The notes under the pieces were generated by a model, which did no database searches, was not told the origin of the DNA, and worked only from the letters and a program-made list of their open reading frames with translations. 5,443 nt of DNA from contig RFIY01000022.1 of the NCBI GenBank assembly GCA_003695505.1, positions 1 to 5,443 of the forward strand, written 5' to 3'. Positions 1 through 4,931 of the stretch are shown piece after piece. The DNA is from J088 sp003695505 [NCBI: Candidatus Dadabacteria bacterium] (GTDB taxonomy: Bacteria > J088). The translations under genes and the position numbers were made by a program. How positions within the stretch are numbered: position 1 is the stretch's first letter; the number at the start of each line of letters is the position of its first letter.

Positions 1-408
1 GCGGTCTTCGAGTCCGCCGGGCGCCATCAGCACCAGGTTGCGCACGCGCTCGGGATGCTCCAGTCCGATCGTGATCGCGACCGCCCCACCCATCGAGTTG
101 CCGACCAGCGTGTAGTCTTCGGCGCCCACCGCGGCGGCAAACTCGACGATGCCGCGTACGAGATCTTTGTATGTGAATGTCGGCGTCTCGGTGATACTGG
201 AATAGCCATATCCGAGCATGTCCGGTACCAGGCAGCGAAATCCGGCTGCTGCGATTTCGGGCGCATTGAGCCGGAAATTGCTCCAGCCGCTCGCGCCCGG
301 ACCGCTGCCGTGGACAAAGATCACCGCCGGCCCCTCGCCATATTCGTGGTAGTGGACCCGGTAGCCGTCGAAAATCTCGACGTACTTGCCCTCTGGTACG
401 GCGCTCAT
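1..408 (-). CDS. hsaD: Meta-cleavage product hydrolase, HsaD/BphD-like alpha/beta hydrolase (partial, N-terminal 136 aa)
   Basis: This serine-type C-C bond hydrolase would cleave the dienone product of extradiol ring opening; in steroid degradation HsaD splits 4,9-DSHA into DOHNAA and 2-hydroxyhexa-2,4-dienoate. The window shows residues 1-136 of a family usually about 280-290 long, so the acid and histidine of the catalytic triad lie beyond position 1. Visible are the oxyanion-hole segment HGSGPGASGW (33-42), typical of meta-cleavage hydrolases, the loop DMLGYGYS (63-70), the nucleophile elbow GNSMGG (103-108, nucleophile Ser105) and LVLMAPGGL (125-133). The reading frame is open to the edge. 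The ATG at 408-406 overlaps the stop of the dioxygenase gene by one base (TGATG), and an AAGGA Shine-Dalgarno lies 9 nt upstream, which suggests translational coupling. The family is near certain. The steroid-specific role rests on its neighbours; a biphenyl or other aromatic substrate remains possible. Confidence 0.9.
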   Translation of the reverse strand, partial: MSAVPEGKYVEIFDGYRVHYHEYGEGPAVIFVHGSGPGASGWSNFRLNAPEIAAAGFRCLVPDMLGYGYSSITETPTFTYKDLVRGIVEFAAAVGAEDYTLVGNSMGGAVAITIGLEHPERVRNLVLMAPGGLEDR

Positions 409-1322
409 CAGCTCGATTCCTTTTGCCGCCGAAACAGCTTCTTGCACATCGCGGCCGGGTGCTCGTGACCCCAGTCACTGATGCGATCGTACACAAACGT
501 GTTCCACTCGTCGTCGTTGAGGATTTCCAGCCCACCCCAGCCGTATTCGAACTGGAAACCGGACGGCGTCTCGGCGTAGAACGAGATCATGCGATCGTTG
601 GGATGCCGTCCGATCGCATTCCAGACCGGCAGACCCGCATCGACGATCCGGTCCCAGCACTTGCCGACGTCGTCGATCTCGTTGGCTTCGAGCATGAAAT
701 GGTGGATGTGCTTCGGCAGATTTCCGCCGACCGCAATCGAGTGATGGCGCGGATTGCAATGCGTGAACGCGATGTTGACGTGATAGCCGCCGATGTCACA
801 GATGATCCGGTCACTGAGGCGGAAACCAAGGCCGTTGAGCAGAAAGTCGAGCGTCGTATCCATGTCATCGGCCCTCAGCACGAAATGACCGAGGCCGAGA
901 TCGCCGGTCTTGAAACCGCCCGTGCAGACCGGGCTGCTGAACGCGCCTGCTTTTGCCGGTCCGTACACGGCTTCGAAGCGAACCCCGCCCGGTTCCTGAA
1001 ACGAGATGCCGCCTTCGACCTGGCGTGCCGCAATCGTCGCGTCATCGAGTGGCGTGCTGTCAACGCCGTGGGCCGCCAGCCGCTCGCCGAGCGCCGCAAC
1101 CGCATCGGCGTCCGCGACCTCCAGTCCAACGAACAGCAGATCGTCGGACGGATCGGGCGTAACGAAAAATCGGTTCGCGTACTCATCATGTCGCAGCGTA
1201 AAGCCGCCGCCGGCGAGCTCCCGCCCCTCGACGAGGCCGAGCAGCCGCGTGCCGACATCACGCCAGGCATCGAGATCGCTGACGCCGAATCCAAGATAAC
1301 AGAGCTGTTTGACTTCACTCAT
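408..1322 (-). CDS. hsaC: Type I extradiol ring-cleavage dioxygenase, HsaC/BphC-like (two-domain VOC fold)
   Basis: This 304-residue Fe(II) enzyme opens a catechol ring next to the hydroxyls with O2; in steroid catabolism HsaC/TesB converts 3,4-DHSA to 4,9-DSHA. The length is normal for the two-domain BphC class. The N-terminal, non-catalytic VOC domain (about 5-120) begins with LGFGVSDLDAWRD. The C-terminal domain (about 140-270) carries the expected metal ligands: His146 (GLGHFVLR), His208 (in KHIHHFML) and Glu259 (in FQFEYGWGG). It also has the active-site histidine pair in NPRHHSIA (193-194) and His240 and Tyr249 in GRHPNDRMISFYAETPSG, matching catalytic positions known from BphC. The start at 1322 gives the standard N-terminus, with a modest GCAGG 5 nt upstream and 17 nt after the stop of the monooxygenase gene; it is the second gene of the minus-strand operon. 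No key residue is missing. The substrate is inferred from context; DNA alone cannot separate HsaC from BphC-type specificity. Confidence 0.93.
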   Translation of the reverse strand: MSEVKQLCYLGFGVSDLDAWRDVGTRLLGLVEGRELAGGGFTLRHDEYANRFFVTPDPSDDLLFVGLEVADADAVAALGERLAAHGVDSTPLDDATIAARQVEGGISFQEPGGVRFEAVYGPAKAGAFSSPVCTGGFKTGDLGLGHFVLRADDMDTTLDFLLNGLGFRLSDRIICDIGGYHVNIAFTHCNPRHHSIAVGGNLPKHIHHFMLEANEIDDVGKCWDRIVDAGLPVWNAIGRHPNDRMISFYAETPSGFQFEYGWGGLEILNDDEWNTFVYDRISDWGHEHPAAMCKKLFRRQKESS

Positions 1323-1339
1323 GGGAACCTGCCCTGGTC

Positions 1340-2527
1340 TCAGATGAAATAATCGGTGTTCTTGAGCCCCATGCGCACGCTACCGTAGTTGCGCCCCGGT
1401 TTGTCCGGGTTGTTCGCGTAGTGGGCCCTTGCGGCGCGCAGATCCTGAAAGTAGCGGTTGATCGGATTCTTCAAAAAGATTGCCGCGCCTCCGCTCTCGT
1501 TCATCAGCAGCTCGCACGCTTCGAGGCAGCGCGTGACGACCCGCGCCGAGTGATAGCGCCAGGCGACGCGCTCGTCGACCGGAATCTTCTCGCCGCGCTG
1601 CACATAGGCCATCATGTCGTCCAGATTGCGTTCGAGCACCAGCACGAGTTCATCGATGACCGCTTCGGCATTGGCGACGGCGTGTTGCGCGCCGGCCTGC
1701 TGCGCGACCGCGTCGCCGCTGCCGCGCATCACGCGGTTCTGCTGAACCTCCAGGTACGCATCCAGCGCGCCCTGCAGCATGCCGATCGCGCCGGTTGAGA
1801 CGGCACGCACGAACAACTGACCAAAAGGCAGTCGAAACAATGGCGCATCGTTGACCGCGTTGCCCGGATTTTCCTGGCGAAAACCATCCGAAAACTTGTG
1901 GATCCGGTGCGACGGCACGAATTTGTTGTCCACGCGAATCGTCTTGCTGCCGGTCGCCTTCAGGCCGGACACGAACCAGTCGTCGACAATCTCATAGTCA
2001 CTGCGCGGAACGAGAAAGGTCACCATGTCCGGCGGGCCGTCGCCGTCCTTCTTTGGCACGAAACCACCGAGGAAAACCCATGTGCAGTGATCGCAGCCGC
2101 TGGAAAAGCCCCATTCGCCGCTCAACATCACGCCGCCATCAGTATGCTCGACCTTGCCGACCGGCATGTACGATGACGAAATCAGCGTGCTGTCGTCCTC
2201 GCCCCAGACATCGACCTGCGCCTGTTCGGGAAACAACGCCAGTTGCCACTGGTGAATCCCGATCACGCCATAGATCCAGGCCGTCGATGGACAGCCCCTT
2301 GCCAGTTCCCGCTGGATCGCGAAAAACGTGTGCGGGGCGCACTCATAGCCCCCGAATTGACGGGGCTGGAGGACACGGAAGAAACCCGCCTCGTGCATTT
2401 CCTGCACGGTCTCGACGGGCACCATGCGGGCAGCCTCGGCCGCGTCCGCGCGCTCGCGCAGTCGCGGTACCATGTCGCTGGCGCGCTGAACCAGTTCGTC
2501 GTGGGTCGGTATCGTCTTCGTCGTCAT
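1340..2527 (-). CDS. hsaA: Flavin-dependent aromatic monooxygenase, HsaA-like (acyl-CoA dehydrogenase fold)
   Basis: This is the oxygenase half of a two-component phenol hydroxylase that uses reduced flavin from a separate reductase. HsaA converts the secosteroid 3-HSA to the catechol 3,4-DHSA. The protein is 395 residues, close to mycobacterial HsaA (about 394). Matches to what I recall of HsaA include GFFRVLQPRQFGG (48-60), WGEDDSTLISSSYMP (108-122), the flavin-region block WGFSSGCDHCTW (139-150), FLVPRSDYEI (171-180) and VSGLKATGSKT (186-196). The C-terminal RAHYANN (367-373) holds His369, at the place of the catalytic histidine of HsaA. It is the first gene of the leftward operon and makes the substrate of the next enzyme. 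An AGGAG lies 11 nt upstream of the ATG (2543-2539), a slightly long spacing. No HsaB-type reductase is in the window, so its partner must be encoded elsewhere. DszC or p-hydroxyphenylacetate hydroxylase relatives are less likely alternatives. Confidence 0.88.
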   Translation of the reverse strand: MTTKTIPTHDELVQRASDMVPRLRERADAAEAARMVPVETVQEMHEAGFFRVLQPRQFGGYECAPHTFFAIQRELARGCPSTAWIYGVIGIHQWQLALFPEQAQVDVWGEDDSTLISSSYMPVGKVEHTDGGVMLSGEWGFSSGCDHCTWVFLGGFVPKKDGDGPPDMVTFLVPRSDYEIVDDWFVSGLKATGSKTIRVDNKFVPSHRIHKFSDGFRQENPGNAVNDAPLFRLPFGQLFVRAVSTGAIGMLQGALDAYLEVQQNRVMRGSGDAVAQQAGAQHAVANAEAVIDELVLVLERNLDDMMAYVQRGEKIPVDERVAWRYHSARVVTRCLEACELLMNESGGAAIFLKNPINRYFQDLRAARAHYANNPDKPGRNYGSVRMGLKNTDYFI

Positions 2528-2538
2528 AACGGGGCTGT

Positions 2539-2543
2539 CTCCT
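2539..2543 (-). promoter_or_regulatory. Ribosome binding site of the HsaA-like gene
   Basis: The minus strand reads AGGAG here, 11 nt before the ATG at 2527. The spacing is longer than the usual 5-9, but no better Shine-Dalgarno or alternative start is nearby, and the protein N-terminus beginning here matches the family length. Confidence 0.5.
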
Positions 2544-2604
2544 GCGGGTCTCGCCGCGCATCACGCTGACGCAACGCGGCGGAGATTGTCCGAATGGTAA
2601 ATAT

Positions 2605-2618
2605 TGAAACACGTTTCA
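2605..2618. promoter_or_regulatory. Operator 1, KstR-type palindrome (TGAAACACGTTTCA) before the HsaA-like operon
   Basis: This is a perfect 6+6 inverted repeat with a 2-base centre, and it fits TnnAACnnGTTnnA, the consensus I recall for the TetR-family repressor KstR of cholesterol catabolism. It lies inside a wider inverted repeat (GGTAAA at 2596-2601 and TTTACC at 2620-2625). On the minus strand it shares the 11-mer TGAAACGTGTT with operator 2, so each divergent gene has a copy in the same orientation relative to itself. Its centre is about 84 bases upstream of the HsaA-like start codon. A weak minus-strand promoter may overlap it: TTGCGG at 2631-2626, 17-base spacer, TTCAAT at 2608-2603. 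The palindrome is seen directly; the repressor identity is inference. Confidence 0.65.
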
Positions 2619-2644
2619 CTTTACCCCGCAAGAATGGCTATTGC

Positions 2645-2673
2645 TTGCAACAAACTGAAACGTGTTCTATTAT
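2645..2673 (+). promoter_or_regulatory. Sigma70-type promoter of the Rieske/acyl-CoA dehydrogenase operon
   Basis: A -35 element TTGCAA (2645-2650, 4/6 to TTGACA) is followed by an exact 17-base spacer and a -10 element TATTAT (2668-2673, 5/6 to TATAAT). The expected transcription start is near 2680, giving a leader of about 70 bases before the ATG at 2749. Operator 2 occupies most of the spacer and its last two bases overlap the -10, so a bound repressor would exclude RNA polymerase. Confidence 0.65.
2656..2669. promoter_or_regulatory. Operator 2, KstR-type site (TGAAACGTGTTCTA) within the promoter spacer
   Basis: This 14-base site matches TnnAACnnGTTnnA at every fixed position, although its outer right arm is imperfect as a palindrome (GTTCTA instead of GTTTCA). 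Its centre is 51 bases from operator 1 and 19 bases from operator 3. It sits between the -35 and -10 elements of the plus-strand promoter, the classic position for repression by steric exclusion. Binding by a KstR-like TetR protein is inferred. Confidence 0.65.
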
Positions 2674-2690
2674 GTTTGACGTGTCGAACA
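2673..2690. promoter_or_regulatory. Operator 3, variant palindrome (TGTTTGACGTGTCGAACA) at the predicted transcription start
   Basis: This imperfect inverted repeat has 8-base arms TGTTTGAC and GTCGAACA (7 of 8 pairs) around a 2-base centre. Its inner 14 bases (2675-2688) keep the layout of operators 1 and 2 but read GAC/GTC in place of AAC/GTT. It is centred at 2681.5, almost exactly on the transcription start expected from the -10 element. It may be a weaker site for the same repressor or the site of a second regulator. Confidence 0.45.
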
Positions 2691-2735
2691 TCCTCCGGCA
2701 GCCCCACACCATCGCCGGAATCAACCTGCAAGCAC

Positions 2736-2741
2736 GGGAAG
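2736..2741 (+). promoter_or_regulatory. Ribosome binding site of the KshA-like gene
   Basis: GGGAAG lies 7 nt before the ATG at 2749, good Shine-Dalgarno spacing. It supports this ATG over the later in-frame methionines. Confidence 0.6.
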
Positions 2742-2748
2742 TAACATA

Positions 2749-3732
2749 ATGACCACGACGCAGCGCCCCAAGGACCGGATCGAAGGTTACCCACGCGGCT
2801 GGTTTGTGATCGGATTTTCCAACGAGTACGGGCCCGGCGAGATGAAGTCCATGACCTACTTCGGCCAGCGTCTCGTCTGCTTTCGCGGCGAGGATGGGCA
2901 GATTCACGTCCTGGACGCCTGGTGCCCGCACCTTGGTATGGATCTCGGCAAGGGCAAGGTCATCGGCAACACGATCGAGTGCCCGTTTCACGCCTGGCGC
3001 TTCGATGGCGAGGGTCGTTGCGTCGAGATTCCCTACTGCGACAGCGTGCCCAAACGCGCCGCCGAGGGTTCCTGGACACAAAAGTGGACGGTTCAGGAAA
3101 CGAACGGCATGATCCATGTCTGGTTCGACCCCGAAGGCGGCCCGCCCGAATTCGAACTGCCCGAGCTCGGTGAGTGGGGCTCCGATGAGTGGACCGACTG
3201 GCACCACTCGATCGTCCATATCCGCACCCATTCCCGCGAAATCGTCGAAAACGTCGTCGATATCGGCCACTTCGCCCCCGTCCACGGTACGATCGTCGAA
3301 GAGTTCTCGAACGAATTCATCGACCACATGGCGATCCAGTACAACAAGGGCGTCGCCTATCCGCGTGGTGGCGGCAAGGACTACTTCACGCTGAAGGCAA
3401 CCTACTACGGTCCGGGCTTCCAGATCTCGGAGATGTCCGGCTTCCTGGAATCGCGCCTTGTCAACGCCCACACGATGGTCGATGAGAACAGCCTCGACCT
3501 GCGTTTCGGCGTGATGCTGAAGCAGACGCACGATAAGGCAAAAGATGAAGCCTTTGCAAGGCAATACGTCGAAAACCTCACTGTTGGCTTTCAGGAAGAT
3601 ATTCAGGTCTGGGAAAACAAGCTTTACCGCGACGTCCCCCTGCTCTGCGGCAGCGACGGGCCGATCATGCGCCTGCGCAAGTGGTACAAGCAGTTCTATA
3701 CGCCGCGCGAATCCGTCGCGGCCGGGGCCTGA
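2749..3732 (+). CDS. kshA: Rieske non-haem iron oxygenase, KshA-like (3-ketosteroid 9alpha-hydroxylase oxygenase component)
   Basis: KshA, with a separate ferredoxin reductase, inserts a 9alpha-hydroxyl into 1,4-diene-3-ketosteroids; B-ring opening and A-ring aromatisation follow, giving the substrate of HsaA. The Rieske domain (about 15-125) has all four cluster ligands: Cys59-Pro-His61 and Cys78-Pro-Phe-His81 (CPFHAWRFDG). The catalytic domain has Asp171, His174 and His179 in DIGHFAPVHG, spaced as the bridging aspartate and iron histidines of KshA, and Asp284 in QEDIQVW as the carboxylate ligand. SDEWTDW (145-151), YYGPGFQIS (219-227) and the final DVPLLCGSDGP...LRKWYKQFY (295-317) strongly recall KshA. 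At 327 residues it ends just after that block; mycobacterial KshA (about 386) continues some 50 residues, so the C-terminal tail is absent. No KshB reductase is in the window. It is the first gene of the rightward operon, 5 nt before the next. Another KshA-family steroid or terpenoid oxygenase is possible. Confidence 0.85.
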   Translation: MTTTQRPKDRIEGYPRGWFVIGFSNEYGPGEMKSMTYFGQRLVCFRGEDGQIHVLDAWCPHLGMDLGKGKVIGNTIECPFHAWRFDGEGRCVEIPYCDSVPKRAAEGSWTQKWTVQETNGMIHVWFDPEGGPPEFELPELGEWGSDEWTDWHHSIVHIRTHSREIVENVVDIGHFAPVHGTIVEEFSNEFIDHMAIQYNKGVAYPRGGGKDYFTLKATYYGPGFQISEMSGFLESRLVNAHTMVDENSLDLRFGVMLKQTHDKAKDEAFARQYVENLTVGFQEDIQVWENKLYRDVPLLCGSDGPIMRLRKWYKQFYTPRESVAAGA

Positions 3733-3737
3733 GCCGC

Positions 3738-4931
3738 ATGGCCGACCTCGAACAGTTTCGGCAGGAGGTTCGCGCCTGGATCGAGGCGAATGCGCCAGCC
3801 GGGTTGCGCGGCACCCGCAAAGGCAGATTTGACGGGTACTGGGGCGGACGCCTGCATCCGGAACCCGATCCCGATGTGAAGCGCTGGTTCGACGCCTGCC
3901 TGGAACGCGGCTGGACCGCGCCGACGTGGCCGGCCGAGTATGGTGGCGGCGGACTGAGCCGTGCCGAGGCCGAAATCATTGACGAGGAAATGGAGCGCGT
4001 CAAGGTGCCCCCGCCACTGGTCGGGTTTGGCCTCGTCATGATCGGCCCGACCCTGCTCGACTTTGGCACCGACGAACAGAAAGCCGAACACCTGCCAAAG
4101 ATCGTCCGCGGCGAAGTCCGCTGGTGCCAGGGCTACTCCGAGCCGGGCGCCGGCTCCGACCTGGCCGGCCTGCAGACGCGCGCCGAAATCCAGGGCGACA
4201 AAGTGATTGTCAACGGCCAGAAGGTCTGGACCTCCTACGCCGACAAGTCCGACTGGATCTTCGCGCTCGTCCGCACCGACCCGGACGCGAAGAAGCAGGA
4301 AGGGATCACATTTCTGCTGATCGATATGTTGCAGGATGGGGTCACGACGCGCACGATCGACCTGATCAGCGGCTGGTCCCCCTTTTGCGAGGTCTTTTTC
4401 GACAATGCCGTCGCCGAGACGAAAAACATCGTTGGCGGCATCAACAAGGGCTGGACCGTCGCCAAGGCGCTGCTCGGCTATGAGCGCAGCATGATCGGCA
4501 AGGCGATCGAGGGGCAGCTTGCCGGTACCGAGCAGGAGCTGGCCGCCTCCGCCCGCGCACACCTTGGCCGTGACGATGGCCCCCTGCCCGATGCGTCGCT
4601 GCGCCAGCAGCTCGCGCTGTACAGCATCGATGAGCAGTGCTACGCGCAGACCGCGCGACGGATCGCCGAGACGGCGCAGGCGACCGGCGCACCGGGACCG
4701 GAAAGCTCGATCATGAAGGTCGCCGGCTCCGAACTCAAGCAACGCCGCTGGGAGCTGGCGACCCGTATCGCGGGCCTGCACGGTATCGGCTGGGACGGCG
4801 AACCGTTTTCTGAAGACGAGCTGAATACGACGCGGCAATGGCTGCGTTCTCGCGCGAACACGATCGAAGGCGGCTCGACCGAAATCCAGCTCAACATCAT
4901 CGCCAAGCGTGTGCTGGGGCTGCCGTCATGA
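3738..4931 (+). CDS. Acyl-CoA dehydrogenase, catalytic-subunit type (ChsE4/FadE26-like)
   Basis: This FAD-dependent enzyme makes the 2,3-double bond in an acyl-CoA. At 397 residues it has the full ACAD fold: N-terminal helices (EQFRQEVRAWI, 5-15; WPAEYGGGGLS, 64-74), the signature YSEPGAGSDLAGLQT (133-147), VNGQKVWTSYA (158-168) in the beta domain, and a C-terminal helical domain ending NTIEGGSTEIQ (374-384). The position of the MCAD catalytic Glu is Gly here, so the base is probably Glu249 in helix G (LLGYERSMIG), as in isovaleryl-CoA dehydrogenase and FadE26-type steroid enzymes. The 3738 ATG is preferred over an in-frame ATG at 3681, because the extra 19 residues would overlap the KshA-like gene and look unlike an ACAD N-terminus. 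No strong Shine-Dalgarno is seen; coupling across 5 nt is likely. The stop overlaps the next ATG (ATGA). With its neighbour it probably forms a heteromer acting on a steroid side chain or ring-derived CoA ester; the substrate is inferred. Confidence 0.88.
   Translation: MADLEQFRQEVRAWIEANAPAGLRGTRKGRFDGYWGGRLHPEPDPDVKRWFDACLERGWTAPTWPAEYGGGGLSRAEAEIIDEEMERVKVPPPLVGFGLVMIGPTLLDFGTDEQKAEHLPKIVRGEVRWCQGYSEPGAGSDLAGLQTRAEIQGDKVIVNGQKVWTSYADKSDWIFALVRTDPDAKKQEGITFLLIDMLQDGVTTRTIDLISGWSPFCEVFFDNAVAETKNIVGGINKGWTVAKALLGYERSMIGKAIEGQLAGTEQELAASARAHLGRDDGPLPDASLRQQLALYSIDEQCYAQTARRIAETAQATGAPGPESSIMKVAGSELKQRRWELATRIAGLHGIGWDGEPFSEDELNTTRQWLRSRANTIEGGSTEIQLNIIAKRVLGLPS

Noticed and set aside
423-1352. 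Long plus-strand open frame (309 codons) opposite the extradiol dioxygenase gene
   Set aside because: Its translation has no recognisable domain and is fully antisense to a gene with all catalytic residues; such frames are common in GC-rich DNA.
2596-2625. Nested inverted repeat as a transcription terminator
   Set aside because: The inner loop would be only 2 bases, the stem is AT-rich with no following T-run, and no gene ends here; an operator is the better reading.
2641-2650. Small palindrome TTGCTTGCAA as a further operator
   Set aside because: The arms are only 4 bases, the layout differs from the other sites, and it coincides with the -35 element, which explains it sufficiently.
2638-3564. 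Minus-strand open frame (308 codons) across the KshA-like gene and part of the control region
   Set aside because: It is antisense to a Rieske oxygenase with intact ligands, and its 3' end runs into the operator/promoter region. It is a shadow of codon bias.
3681-3737. Upstream in-frame ATG that would add 19 residues to the first acyl-CoA dehydrogenase
   Set aside because: The extension lies inside the KshA-like gene, is arginine-rich and unlike ACAD N-termini; the ATG at 3738 gives the normal beginning and operon spacing.
3696-4838. Long minus-strand open frame (380 codons) opposite the first acyl-CoA dehydrogenase
   Set aside because: It is antisense to a complete, well-conserved ACAD; its protein has no recognisable motifs and there is no promoter or Shine-Dalgarno support.
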